64,000 nt of DNA, taken from the NCBI RefSeq assembly GCF_000275865.1, contig NZ_CM001555.1, forward strand, positions 1,199,706-1,263,705, written 5' to 3'. The notes under the pieces were generated by a model. That model worked only from the letters and a program-made list of their open reading frames with translations. It searched no databases and had not been told where the DNA came from. The DNA is from Methanofollis liminatans DSM 4140. GTDB lineage: Archaea; Halobacteriota; Methanomicrobia; Methanomicrobiales; Methanofollaceae. The stretch's first letter is position 1. Each line of letters opens with the position of its first letter. This document shows positions 44,269 to 53,122 of the stretch, in pieces. Both the position numbers and the translations under genes were made by a program.

Positions 44269-45723
44269 CTATTTCGAGAGGATCGCCATGATGATCTTTC
44301 CGTACGCCGGCCGCGTCACCAGCACGCCGATGAGCACGCCGAGGATCGTGATGATCGCAAAGCCCCGCAGGGTCGAGAGGTCCATCAGGGCAAGCGGAAG
44401 CATGGCGATGAAGGTGGTCGATGCGGCCACGACGATGATCCCGAGGGCCCGCGCCAGTCTCTTCAGATAGACGCTCGGCGAGGGCACCCGTCCCTCGTAG
44501 AGCACCTCATCGGTGATGACGACCAGCTGGTCGATGCCCGTACCCATCACGGCGATGATACCGGCGATCGAGGCGAGGTCGAGCTGCTGGATATAGCGGG
44601 CAATCCCGAGCAGGATGATGATCTCGGCGAGGTTGATCGCGATCATCGGGAGGACGATGCTCGGCTCGCGGTACCTGAAGTAGACCACAACGCCGACGAC
44701 GATGAGGGCCAGGGCCGCTGCGGCAAAGGCGACGATCTTGAAGTAGTCCCCGAGCGTGGCCGAGACCGAACCAGAGCCCGCCACGGTCACGTCCACCGGC
44801 AGGGCGCCGGCACGCAGGTGGATCTCGAGGTTCAGGGCGTCCTGCATGCCCGCATCCCCGGTGCCGGTGGAGGCGCGGAGTTCGCGGATCGGTTCCACTT
44901 TCAGTTTTGCGGCAAGGTCCGGGGAGAGCGGTGCCGAGTAGACCGTGGTGTTGTCCAGGAGCATGATCAGCTCGTGGTTGTCAGGGTCATTGACGGCATT
45001 GGAGGAGATCGCCGCCTCCCTGAACGATACTGCTCCTGCTTCGCTGAGGGTGAACGCGACGCCCCACATGTCCGATCCCGGCGGGTAGACGGTCGGGACC
45101 GACACACTGGTGACGGCGTCGCCGAAGAGCACATGCTGGCTCTCGCTGCCCGCGGTCTGGACCCTGATCTCGAACTTGCCCTGCTGACCGACGACCTCGT
45201 TCGCCGTCGCCATGTCGACGCCTGCAAGTTCGACGCGCACATAGCGCGTGACGCCGTTGAGGCTGGTCAGGATGTTCACCCGGGCGTCCTTGGTGCCGAG
45301 GCTGTTGACCTTGTTTTCAAGGATGCGTTTTACATCCTCAGCAGTCTCCTTTGAGACGCCGGGGTTGTAGGTGACGATCGTCGCACCTTCTGCCAGGAGG
45401 ATTGGCTGGAGTTCTTCCTGAGATAATTTCTTTCTGATCTCGATCTGATCGTCTGCGGCGACGATCACCTCGGTGTCCAGGGTCCGGCTGAGGTTCTCTG
45501 CCAGACGGTCGATGGACCGGTCGGTCTGGACGGTGAGCACCTCTGCCTGGAACTCCATCTGGAGCCAGGAGCCTTCCTGGAGGTCGAGGCCGTACTGGAG
45601 GTTGGTCGTGAATTTCCCGTCCTCAAAGTGAGGTCCGATGGCGACAATGGAAGCGGCGACCAGGACGACAAGGAGGACGACACGCCAGTCGCTCATCAGT
45701 TTTCTGAGGGTATCGTTGCTCAT
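44269..45723 (-). CDS. secD: Protein-export membrane protein SecD
   Basis: 484 residues. One N-terminal transmembrane helix (about 14-31) is followed by a large extracytoplasmic domain. Five C-terminal helices carry the RND-family signature with GIIAVMGTGIDQLVVITDE near 405. SecD with SecF aids Sec-dependent export and membrane insertion; the archaeal pair works without SecA. Its start overlaps the secF stop by 4 bases, the usual archaeal secF-secD order. Confidence 0.94.
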   Translation of the reverse strand: MSNDTLRKLMSDWRVVLLVVLVAASIVAIGPHFEDGKFTTNLQYGLDLQEGSWLQMEFQAEVLTVQTDRSIDRLAENLSRTLDTEVIVAADDQIEIRKKLSQEELQPILLAEGATIVTYNPGVSKETAEDVKRILENKVNSLGTKDARVNILTSLNGVTRYVRVELAGVDMATANEVVGQQGKFEIRVQTAGSESQHVLFGDAVTSVSVPTVYPPGSDMWGVAFTLSEAGAVSFREAAISSNAVNDPDNHELIMLLDNTTVYSAPLSPDLAAKLKVEPIRELRASTGTGDAGMQDALNLEIHLRAGALPVDVTVAGSGSVSATLGDYFKIVAFAAAALALIVVGVVVYFRYREPSIVLPMIAINLAEIIILLGIARYIQQLDLASIAGIIAVMGTGIDQLVVITDEVLYEGRVPSPSVYLKRLARALGIIVVAASTTFIAMLPLALMDLSTLRGFAIITILGVLIGVLVTRPAYGKIIMAILSK

Positions 45724-46577
45724 GTGCGTCTCCCCTGTTTCATCGCGTAATCTTTGAGGATGCCGGCGTTGAGCACCCAGGTGTTCATCAGGTCAACAAA
45801 GAGTCCGATCAGCAGGACCGCCGCGATCTGGAAGATCACCTCGACCTGCCCGATGGCGGTGACGACCAGCATCGCAATGACGGCGGCGATGGTCGTGGTC
45901 GTCATGATGATCCCGGTCCTGTAGGCGCCTGAAAGTTTCTCTTCGATCTTTCCCTGTCGCTTTAACAGGCGTGTTGTGAGGAGGACGTCGCTGTCGACAG
46001 AATACCCGACGAGCATCAGGAGCGCAGCGGTCGTTGAGAGGGTCAGCGGGATGCCGATGACGTTCATGATCGCTGCCGTGATGACGATATCGGAAAAGGC
46101 CGAGAGCACAATGGCGACCGATGGGACGAAACTCCTGAAGGCGATGAAGACGACCAGCGCCATCCCGATGAACGAGAAGACGAGCGCAATGAGCGCCTGC
46201 TGCTGGAGCGCGGCGCCGAAAGCCTCGCCGATCTGGTCGATCTTCGCCTCGGGGTAGCGGTCGTTCACCTTTTCGCTGAGAACTCTGTACTGGTCATCGG
46301 ACATCGGGCCGAATTTGAGGTATTTGCCGCCGCCCAGTCCTTCACCGACACTTTCCAGAGGGAACCCGGAAAAATAGCTCTCGATCTCTGCGACGCTCTC
46401 GTCCGTTATGATCGTCACAGCTGTGCCACCGGCGAAATCTATGCCCGGCGTAACCGGCATCCCGGTGCTCACCCAGTTTACGGCGAGCAGGACGAGGGCC
46501 AGCAGAAGCACGATAAGAGGCACCGCCACCATCTGCTTCGGGGGATATTTATTGACATCATAGGTAGCAAAACCCAT
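45720..46577 (-). CDS. secF: Protein-export membrane protein SecF
   Basis: 285 residues with six transmembrane helices. The first is near residues 15-35, with the D4-type motif GIDFAGGTAVTI just after it, and the C-terminal five include VGYSVDSDVLLTTRL. It partners SecD. The frame extends to an earlier codon at 46631, but ATG at 46577 gives MGFATYDVNKYPPKQ and lies about 28 bases from a TATA-like AAATATTTAATCC (minus strand), implying a near-leaderless start. Confidence 0.92.
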   Translation of the reverse strand: MGFATYDVNKYPPKQMVAVPLIVLLLALVLLAVNWVSTGMPVTPGIDFAGGTAVTIITDESVAEIESYFSGFPLESVGEGLGGGKYLKFGPMSDDQYRVLSEKVNDRYPEAKIDQIGEAFGAALQQQALIALVFSFIGMALVVFIAFRSFVPSVAIVLSAFSDIVITAAIMNVIGIPLTLSTTAALLMLVGYSVDSDVLLTTRLLKRQGKIEEKLSGAYRTGIIMTTTTIAAVIAMLVVTAIGQVEVIFQIAAVLLIGLFVDLMNTWVLNAGILKDYAMKQGRRT

Positions 46578-46600
46578 ATCTACGTACTCTGCCGTATAGG

Positions 46601-46613
46601 GGATTAAATATTT
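46601..46613 (-). promoter_or_regulatory. TATA-like element for secF-secD
   Basis: Minus-strand AAATATTTAATCC, about 28 bases from the proposed secF start. It is clearly A+T-rich against its surroundings. Confidence 0.55.
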
Positions 46614-46729
46614 GGATATCCCCTGTTGCACCGTTATTATCAGGAATACCAGAAGATCGGATCGGCATTATTCAGGTTTTGGGTTGTTTTACGTTCCGGG
46701 GCCCGGAAGGAATGAGACGAAATCGGAAC

Positions 46730-46740
46730 TTATTTATAAT
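46730..46740 (+). promoter_or_regulatory. TATA-like element for the DUF2551 gene
   Basis: TTATTTATAAT lies about 25 bases before the ATG at 46761, so transcription would begin at or just before the start codon (leaderless). Confidence 0.6.
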
Positions 46741-46760
46741 GTACAATTCTACACTCCGTC

Positions 46761-47075
46761 ATGCGGTCCCCGGCCGATTTCAAGAAGGAGATTGAGGCCC
46801 GCCTGAAGAAATATCTCTCCCGGGACAGCACGGGTATTCGCCACGAGGTGCTTGCTTTCTTTGTCAGGATAAAGTCAGCGACGATACCTGAACTCTATAC
46901 CCGGCTTTCCGAGACCTTTGCGATCAGTTACCACTCTGTGGCCTCGATGGTTGGTATCATCGCTTCGCGGATGGGCATCCTGCACGTGAAGAGAGATATG
47001 GACGGAGCAAACGCGGTCTATCAGATCAAGGAAGATTATGTGTGCATGGTCGCCCGTCTGCTCAAATGCGGCTGA
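46761..47075 (+). CDS. DUF2551 family protein
   Basis: 104 residues of a small methanogen-associated family, helical, with a winged-helix-like arrangement (IPELYTRLSETFAISYHSV, then MVGIIASRMGILHVKRDMDG). A DNA-binding role is plausible but unproven. It is preceded by a strong TATA-like element at leaderless distance and is divergent from secF. Confidence 0.8.
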   Translation: MRSPADFKKEIEARLKKYLSRDSTGIRHEVLAFFVRIKSATIPELYTRLSETFAISYHSVASMVGIIASRMGILHVKRDMDGANAVYQIKEDYVCMVARLLKCG

Positions 47076-47123
47076 CCCGACGATCAGAACTATTTTACCT
47101 TTTCCTGCGTCCAGATATAAAGG

Positions 47124-47387
47124 ATGATAAGGCCCCGGAGAGATTTCTCTTCTGAGAAGATCACGGTTTCAGACGATGTAATTACGTATATCGAAAAAAA
47201 GCACTCGGATTTCCGGGTATCCACATCCTGCGGCGGTCCGATCCTCATGCCCGTCTCGATGAAACCACCGAAAAATACCGACGTGCAGATCAGGGCCGGC
47301 AGCCACCGCATCTATGTATCGATGTACCAGGCGCCATATATCGATACGATCGACATGACGCTTATTCCATTCTATGAGCATGACTGA
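47124..47387 (+). CDS. Small conserved-looking protein, unknown function
   Basis: 87 residues with alternating beta-strand patterns and the segment STSCGGPILMPVSMKPPKNT in the middle; HesB/IscA-like similarity is possible but weak. CTATTTTACC at 47091-47100 sits about 25 bases before the start. It ends 2 bases before the archease gene and probably shares its transcript. Confidence 0.65.
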   Translation: MIRPRRDFSSEKITVSDDVITYIEKKHSDFRVSTSCGGPILMPVSMKPPKNTDVQIRAGSHRIYVSMYQAPYIDTIDMTLIPFYEHD

Positions 47388-47389
47388 CC

Positions 47390-47797
47390 ATGCCGTTTGA
47401 AGAACTGCCCCATCAGGCCGATGTCCGCGTGCGCGTCACGGCAGATTCCTGCGACGCTCTCTTTGCAGAGGCGGCCAGGGCGATGTTTTCTATCATGTAC
47501 GTCGCTTGCGGGGAGGGTGGGATCGAGCGGCGGGTCTCGGTGAGCGCCCCCGACATGCCCCAGCTGATGGTCGACTTCCTCTCAGAGCTGATCTTTATCG
47601 CGGAGGTCGACCGGGTGGTCTTCTCGTCGTTCGAGGTCACGGTGAAGGGCACGGCGCTTGAAGCCGTGGCCCGCGGCGAAGCCTTCGACCCCGACCGGCA
47701 CCGGGGCGGGATGGAGATCAAGGGCATATCCTATTCCGGGCTCAGGTTCTTCCGTGACGGGGAAGAGTTTTGTAGTGAGATACTCTTTGATGTGTGA
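47390..47797 (+). CDS. Archease
   Basis: 135 residues of the archease family, which activates RtcB by promoting guanylylation. The conserved start is FEELPHQADVRVRV, followed by LFAEAARAMFSIM and the C-terminal EIKGISYSGLRF with acidic metal-binding residues (Asp near 10, ending EEFCSEILFDV). It lies 9 bases upstream of rtcB, the standard pairing. Confidence 0.93.
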   Translation: MPFEELPHQADVRVRVTADSCDALFAEAARAMFSIMYVACGEGGIERRVSVSAPDMPQLMVDFLSELIFIAEVDRVVFSSFEVTVKGTALEAVARGEAFDPDRHRGGMEIKGISYSGLRFFRDGEEFCSEILFDV

Positions 47798-47806
47798 GGT
47801 GTTCTG

Positions 47807-49240
47807 ATGCTTGCGGGGATCGAGAGGATCGATGAGGTGGAGTGGGAAGTACCGATCGGGTACGTTCCCGGCATGCGGGTTCCGGGCCGCTTTTTTCTCT
47901 CGGAAGATCTTTCTGAGACGCTTGAGGTCGGGGCCGTCCAGCAGCTGGCAAACGTGGCCGTCCTTCCCGGGATCGTGCGCTATTCCCTTGCCATGCCGGA
48001 CATCCATTCGGGATACGGCTTTCCCATCGGAGGGGTCGCGGCATTCGAGCAGGAGACCGGGGTGATCTCCCCGGGCGGCGTCGGCTACGATATCAACTGC
48101 GGGGTGCGCCTGATCGCCACCCCGCTGACGCCTGACGACATTAAAAATCCCCGCGCCCTGATCGAAGCGCTGTTTACCACCGTGCCGACAGGGGTGGGTG
48201 CGGAGAGTGAGATGCGCATCTCCCCGCATGACCTCGAGGAGATCATGGTTGAGGGCGTCAACTGGGCTGTTGCCGCAGGCTACGGCACCGAAAATGATGC
48301 TGCCCACTGCGAGGAGGGGGGAAAGATGCCGAACGCAAACGCTGCGCCGGTATCGAAAAAAGCCTGCCAGAGGGGGATGCCCCAGGCCGGGACCCTCGGA
48401 TCGGGCAACCATTTTCTTGAGATCCAGGCGGTGGACGCCGTCTTTGACAACGAAGCGGCGCAGACCTTCGGCCTGAGCGCAGGGCAGATCTGCTTCATGG
48501 TCCACTGCGGTTCACGCGGCCTTGGCCACCAGATCTGCACCGATCACCTCCGGACGCTTGAGTCGGCAACGCGGCGATACGGGATCGAGATTCCTGACCG
48601 GCAACTCGCCTGCGCCCCGGTGCATTCGCCCGAAGGTGAGGCCTACTTCGGGGCGATGGCGGCGGCCGCAAACTATGCGTGGGTAAACCGGCAGGTGATC
48701 ACTCACCAGGTCAGGACGGTGCTGAACCGGATGTACGGGATCGACTACGAGGAGATGCCGCTGGTGTACGATGTCGCCCATAACGTGGCCAAGATGGAAA
48801 GGCACAACACCGATAAGGGGCGCCAGACACTCTGCGTCCACCGGAAAGGGGCGACACGCGCCTTTGGACCGGGCTGCCCTGAAGTCCCGCAGGACTACCG
48901 CGCCGTCGGCCAGCCGGTGATCATACCGGGGAGCATGGGAAGTGCGTCCTACGTCCTTCATGGGACGAATACCGCCATGGAAAAGACCTTCGGAAGCACC
49001 TGCCACGGGGCCGGCAGGGTGATGAGCCGGACGAAAGCGAAGAAGGCGACGCCGGGCAGCGAGGTCAGGAAGGATCTGCTGAAACAGGGGATCATCGTCA
49101 GGGCGACGAGCGACGCCTCGATCGCCGAGGAGGCCCCTGATGCCTACAAGGAGAGTTACAAGGTGGTGGATGTGGTGCGGCGCGCCGGCCTCTCGCTGCC
49201 GGTGGTGCGCCTCCGCCCGATCGGGGTGATCAAGGGATGA
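47807..49240 (+). CDS. rtcB: RNA-splicing ligase RtcB
   Basis: 477 residues of RtcB, which joins tRNA exon halves after intron removal using GTP and Mn2+. Key motifs are present: MPDIHSGYGFPIGG, PGGVGYDINCGVR (with the metal-binding Asp and Cys), GSGNHFLEIQ, VHCGSRGLGHQ, YDVAHN and the guanylylation-site region GTNTAMEKTFGSTCHGAGR. No intein interrupts it, unlike in several other archaea. GAGGT lies 5 bases before the ATG. The window also has an intron-containing tRNA-Met, a natural substrate of this pathway. Confidence 0.96.
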   Translation: MLAGIERIDEVEWEVPIGYVPGMRVPGRFFLSEDLSETLEVGAVQQLANVAVLPGIVRYSLAMPDIHSGYGFPIGGVAAFEQETGVISPGGVGYDINCGVRLIATPLTPDDIKNPRALIEALFTTVPTGVGAESEMRISPHDLEEIMVEGVNWAVAAGYGTENDAAHCEEGGKMPNANAAPVSKKACQRGMPQAGTLGSGNHFLEIQAVDAVFDNEAAQTFGLSAGQICFMVHCGSRGLGHQICTDHLRTLESATRRYGIEIPDRQLACAPVHSPEGEAYFGAMAAAANYAWVNRQVITHQVRTVLNRMYGIDYEEMPLVYDVAHNVAKMERHNTDKGRQTLCVHRKGATRAFGPGCPEVPQDYRAVGQPVIIPGSMGSASYVLHGTNTAMEKTFGSTCHGAGRVMSRTKAKKATPGSEVRKDLLKQGIIVRATSDASIAEEAPDAYKESYKVVDVVRRAGLSLPVVRLRPIGVIKG

Positions 49241-49818
49241 TTGCAAAAGCGGCGATCCTCTGGGACGAGCCCGGGACGTTCAACCGGTTTGTGAACGAGT
49301 GCTGCGGGATCTGCTGCGACCACGTCAACCAGCACCTGATCGCCTCCCCCTTCTATCGGGGGCGGTATGTGGCTCTGGTCGTCCCGACGGGGTTTGGAAA
49401 CCCGCGCTACTCTCGCCTGCTCCCGGGCCTGCGGGCGGCGGCCCCGCGGATCAGAAGATTTGTCGAGAACGGCGGGCGTCTCCTGGTCTTCGGAGCCGCA
49501 GACGAGCGGCCCGGCGCCTACGACTGGTTGCCCTTCCCGGTGGAGTACAGGCACGAGTACAGAGAGAGAGCACTCAGTTTCCCGGGCAGCACGCCATATG
49601 GCTCTCTCATCGACGGCTACGATGCCGGGGCCGTCGAGACCGACGGTGTCTTTCCCGTCCATGGCGGCGAGACGGTCGCCGAGACGCCTGAGGGCGAGGC
49701 GGTCATCATCGCAAAAGAGATCGGCGAGGGTGCGGTTGTTGTCGCCACAACCCACGAATACCCGTCGGCAAAATTTATGGGCGCTTTCTGCACTGCGGAA
49801 AGAGAAACCTTATTTTAG
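49237..49818 (+). CDS. GATase-like fold protein, unknown function
   Basis: 193 residues. The pattern of strands and segments such as YVALVVPTGFGNPRYSR, RFVENGGRLLVFGA and EIGEGAVVVATTHEYPS suggests a flavodoxin/GATase-like Rossmann fold, but no catalytic Cys-His-Glu triad is obvious. A Cys-rich segment CCGICCDH is near residue 22. It overlaps the rtcB end by 4 bases, so it may work with RNA ligation or only share the transcript. Confidence 0.75.
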   Translation: MIAKAAILWDEPGTFNRFVNECCGICCDHVNQHLIASPFYRGRYVALVVPTGFGNPRYSRLLPGLRAAAPRIRRFVENGGRLLVFGAADERPGAYDWLPFPVEYRHEYRERALSFPGSTPYGSLIDGYDAGAVETDGVFPVHGGETVAETPEGEAVIIAKEIGEGAVVVATTHEYPSAKFMGAFCTAERETLF

Positions 49819-49848
49819 AGAAGAGAGATGGAGTGTACAGGTGTAATC

Positions 49849-50271
49849 ATGGATCAGTATATCATCGCTGCCTCTTCCACCCCCGCGGATCTCGTGCCGG
49901 TCGTTATGGCGGTTCACCACCTTCTCAACCGCCTGCCGGTGACGGCTCGTTCCCGGGATCAGCCCGGCATCCGTATCGAGGAGGGAAGGGTGGTCGATGA
50001 TCGCTACACCGGTCCGGTGCTCGAAGCGGCGATCGCCGAGAACGCCGTTAAAAAAGAGGTCCCGGTCTCCGGGCCGTACCGCGGCGTGCCTGTGGTCGTT
50101 GCCCCGGTCAGGGACGGGTCGGGTGCGGCGATCGGCGCCATCGGTGTCGTGGATATCACCGGCATCTTCGACCTTGCCACACTCATGGAGCACCATTCAG
50201 CGATCCTCCAGCAGGTCTGCGGGAAGGACCCCTGTCCTCTCCCGTCGGAGTCTGTCTCTGCCAGAAGGTAA
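49849..50271 (+). CDS. DUF2111 family protein
   Basis: 140 residues matching DUF2111 of methanogens: LVPVVMAVHHLLNRLPVTAR, then GIRIEEGRVVDDRYTGPVLE and a GAF-like core with VVVAPVRDGSGAAIGAIGVVDIT. The function is unknown. The frame also allows an ATG at 49828. ATG at 49849 is favoured by a TATA-like CTTATTTTAG at 49809-49818 about 30 bases upstream. It starts the run into the biotin genes. Confidence 0.82.
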   Translation: MDQYIIAASSTPADLVPVVMAVHHLLNRLPVTARSRDQPGIRIEEGRVVDDRYTGPVLEAAIAENAVKKEVPVSGPYRGVPVVVAPVRDGSGAAIGAIGVVDITGIFDLATLMEHHSAILQQVCGKDPCPLPSESVSARR

Positions 50272-50275
50272 TAGC

Positions 50276-51256
50276 ATGAACGACACGATACAGCAGGTCT
50301 TCAGAATTCTTGAGTCTGCCGATGGCCCGATCACGGCCGATGAGATCAGCAGGGAGCTCGGGATCCCCAGGTCGGCGGTCTCCCATCATATCAAGGAACT
50401 CAGGGAGAGCGGCCATGATATCGAGTCCTCTCTCGATGCGGGATACCTTCTTGTCAGGAGTGCCGGCCCCATCACGCCTGAGGGGATCAAAAAAGTGCTC
50501 AGGACCTCCTTTGTCGGCGTCGACACGCGCTACTACGAGAGCGTGGGGTCCACGAACTGGGCGGCGAAGAAACTCTGCATGGAGACCGATCCCGCCCTCC
50601 TTAACGGGACCGTGGTGGTCGCCGAGGAGCAGACCGGGGGGTTCGGAAGGCTCGGGCGGGCGTGGGCCTCACCGAAAGGCGGCATCTGGGCAAGCATCAT
50701 CTTAACGCCGAAGATGCCGGTGGACTCGCTCTTCATGATCATGATGGCGGCCTCGATCTCGGTGGCCCGGGCGATCAGGCGGAAATACGATCTCGGCGCC
50801 CTGATCAAGTGGCCAAACGACGTATATATCGGGGATAAAAAGGTGGCCGGGCTGCTGCTCGAACTCTCGGCCGACGGCGACGAGATCCATTACTGCCTCC
50901 TCGGCATGGGCATCGACGCAAACGTGGACGTCGGGGAACTCTCTCCGGAACTTCAAAAGAGCGTCACCTCGATCAAGGCCGAACTCGGCCACGATATCGA
51001 CCGCGCCTCCCTGCTTGCCATGATCCTGCGGGAGTTTGAGAGCCGGTATATGATCGTCCAGAGCGGGGAGTACGAGCCGATCATCAGGGAGTGGAAGAGC
51101 CTCTCCCTGACGCTGGACAACCGCGTCTCGATCCGGACGGCTCGCAAGTCCTTCGAGGGCGTGGCGATCGATATCGACCAGCACGGCGCCCTGATCATCC
51201 GCAGGGACAACGGGCGCATCGAAAAAGTGATCGCAGGGGACTGTGTGCATCTGTAA
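50276..51256 (+). CDS. birA: Bifunctional biotin-protein ligase/repressor BirA
   Basis: 326 residues: an N-terminal winged helix (residues 1-65, DEISRELGIPRSAVSHHIKEL) and the ligase domain with the biotinyl-5'-AMP loop EEQTGGFGRLGRAW, KWPNDVYIGDKKVAG and a C-terminal SH3-like part. It attaches biotin to the carboxylase B subunit encoded 3.5 kb downstream and may also repress the biotin genes. The open frame extends upstream, but ATG at 50276, just after the DUF2111 stop, is the natural start. Confidence 0.93.
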   Translation: MNDTIQQVFRILESADGPITADEISRELGIPRSAVSHHIKELRESGHDIESSLDAGYLLVRSAGPITPEGIKKVLRTSFVGVDTRYYESVGSTNWAAKKLCMETDPALLNGTVVVAEEQTGGFGRLGRAWASPKGGIWASIILTPKMPVDSLFMIMMAASISVARAIRRKYDLGALIKWPNDVYIGDKKVAGLLLELSADGDEIHYCLLGMGIDANVDVGELSPELQKSVTSIKAELGHDIDRASLLAMILREFESRYMIVQSGEYEPIIREWKSLSLTLDNRVSIRTARKSFEGVAIDIDQHGALIIRRDNGRIEKVIAGDCVHL

Positions 51257-51265
51257 GGGTTGCTG

Positions 51266-51775
51266 ATGTACGGAGACGAGCGGCGTTCCCGGATTATCGC
51301 AGAGTCGGCAGGCTTTATCGCCCTGATTGCCGCGGGCTCGTGGGTCTCAATCCCGTTTTTCCCGGTCCCGCTCACCCTTCAGACCTTCTTTGTCCTCCTC
51401 GCCGGTGCGGTGATGAAGCGGCGGGCGGTCGTGCCGGTCGGGCTCTACGTGCTGCTCGGGGCCCTGGGCCTCCCGCTCTTCCACAACGGGACGGCGGGAA
51501 TCGGTGTTCTTTTCGGGCCGACCGGGGGTTTCATTCTTGGTTTTATCGCTGCCGGCCTCGTGGCAGGAATTGCCTATGAACATCAGTCAGACCGGATCAG
51601 GATCGCGGGGCTTGCCGCCGCATCGCTTCTGATCTATCTCTTCGGGGTCTTGTGGCTCGCCCTTTCGACAGGGATGGGCATCGCGGCGGCGATCGTGATC
51701 GGCATGGTTCCCTTTCTGCCGGGCGACGCCGTCAAGGCGGCAGCGGTGTTTTATGTCGCCAGACGGTTGCAATGA
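51266..51775 (+). CDS. bioY: Biotin ECF transporter substrate-binding protein BioY
   Basis: 169 residues, six hydrophobic helices, matching BioY. The family segments are PFFPVPLTLQTFFVLLAGAV, GALGLPLFHNGTAGIGVLFGPTGGFILGF and the C-terminal LPGDAVKAAAVF. It binds biotin outside and works with the ATPases and T protein that follow. ATG at 51266 has GGGT 5 bases upstream. Its stop overlaps the next ATG. Confidence 0.93.
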   Translation: MYGDERRSRIIAESAGFIALIAAGSWVSIPFFPVPLTLQTFFVLLAGAVMKRRAVVPVGLYVLLGALGLPLFHNGTAGIGVLFGPTGGFILGFIAAGLVAGIAYEHQSDRIRIAGLAAASLLIYLFGVLWLALSTGMGIAAAIVIGMVPFLPGDAVKAAAVFYVARRLQ

Positions 51776-52455
51776 TCGCACTTACGGACGTTCGCCACCA
51801 GATCCTCGCCATCCCCTCCCTCATCCTTCCTGAGGGAACGACCGCGCTCATCGGCCCGAACGGCAGCGGGAAGTCCACACTGCTCTCCCTGCTTGCCGGG
51901 CTGCATCTCCCGCAGGAAGGGAGCGTCCGCTTCGACGGCCGACTGCCCAGGGAGGTCGAGATCGGATGGGTCGACGAGTTTCCTGATCAGAGCATCCTCT
52001 TCACCTGTGTTTTCGACGAGATCGCCGGACCCTCCCGGTTTGCCTGCCTTCCCTGCGGGGAGACTGAGCGGCGTGTCGGCGAGGCCGCCACCCTGGTCGG
52101 GATCGAGGGGCTGCTTACGCGGACGGTCAGGGATCTCTCCGGCGGCGAGCGGGCCCTTGTGGCCCTCGCAACCGCCTTGTCCTCCCGCCCTGAGGTGCTG
52201 GTCCTCGATGAGTTCGACTCGCACCTTGACGAAGAGACGGCAGGGGAGGTGGAACGGGCGATCGGCGCCTGCCGGTGCCCGTATGTCGTCAGGTGCACCC
52301 AGGACATGGAGGCGGCGTCCCGCGCCGATATGGTTGTCTTCCTCAAGGAAGGGTCGGTCGTCCATGCCGGTCCGCCCGCAGAGGTGTTTCTGGCACTTGA
52401 AAAGACCTGTTTCTACCCTGACCTCTGGAGGTGCGGTCGTGCAGGTGGCGCTTGA
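51772..52455 (+). CDS. ECF transporter ATPase 1 (BioM-like)
   Basis: 227 residues of an ABC ATPase. Walker A GPNGSGKST is near 28-36, the signature is LSGGERALVAL, and Walker B is VLVLDEFDSHLD; Phe replaces the usual Pro after DE. With BioY and the next ATPase and T protein it energises biotin uptake. ATG at 51772 overlaps the bioY stop by 4 bases; the earlier open frame is discarded. The 3' end overlaps the next ATPase by 17 bases. Confidence 0.9.
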   Translation: MIALTDVRHQILAIPSLILPEGTTALIGPNGSGKSTLLSLLAGLHLPQEGSVRFDGRLPREVEIGWVDEFPDQSILFTCVFDEIAGPSRFACLPCGETERRVGEAATLVGIEGLLTRTVRDLSGGERALVALATALSSRPEVLVLDEFDSHLDEETAGEVERAIGACRCPYVVRCTQDMEAASRADMVVFLKEGSVVHAGPPAEVFLALEKTCFYPDLWRCGRAGGA

Positions 52456-53122
52456 AGAGATCGCCTTCTCCCGCAGAGCGTTCACCCTCGCCTGTTCTGG
52501 TGTCTTTGAAGAGGGGATCCATCTTGTCACCGGCAGGGTGGGGAGCGGGAAGACGACGCTTGCTCTCCTCCTCGCTGGCCTTTTGCAGCCAGACGCCGGG
52601 AGCGTGCGGCGCGAGGGCGTCGGAACGATGACCCTCTCCTTCCAGAACCCCGAGTACCATGTCACCGAAGCGGCGGTCAGGGCGGAGATCGCCTCCTATG
52701 GTGCGGACCCGGACGCCGTTGCCGGACAGTGCGGTCTTGCCGGCCGTATCGACGACGACCCGTTCCACCTCTCCCGCGGCGAACTCAAGCGGCTTCATCT
52801 TGCCTGTGTCTTTGCCCGCGCATGGGATCTGCTGATCCTCGACGAGCCCTTCAGTTCGCTCGACTGCGTGCAGAAACGGCATCTCTGCCGTTGGCTGGAG
52901 GAACGCGATGCCGGCATCACCGTGATCTTCACCCATGAACGCCAGGTGCTCCCGCGGGTCGACTATATCTGGGAGGTCGCAGACGGCAGGGCGGCGTGTC
53001 TCGGCCCGGTCCCCGGGGCGATCGGCCGCTGGCGGTATGCACCGCCGTACCTGAGGCGTGCACTCGAAGATGGACGCATGCCTGCCAACATCAGGTTCGA
53101 GGACGTGAGGGAGGCGAGATGA
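52439..53122 (+). CDS. ECF transporter ATPase 2 (BioM-like)
   Basis: 227 residues. Walker A GRVGSGKTTLA is near 33-43, the variant signature is LSRGELKRLHLA, and Walker B is LLILDEPFSSLD. It probably pairs with the preceding ATPase as an asymmetric heterodimer. GTG at 52439 is chosen because GGAGGTG lies about 5 bases upstream. The long open frame before it overlaps the first ATPase and is not coding there. Confidence 0.89.
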   Translation: MQVALEEIAFSRRAFTLACSGVFEEGIHLVTGRVGSGKTTLALLLAGLLQPDAGSVRREGVGTMTLSFQNPEYHVTEAAVRAEIASYGADPDAVAGQCGLAGRIDDDPFHLSRGELKRLHLACVFARAWDLLILDEPFSSLDCVQKRHLCRWLEERDAGITVIFTHERQVLPRVDYIWEVADGRAACLGPVPGAIGRWRYAPPYLRRALEDGRMPANIRFEDVREAR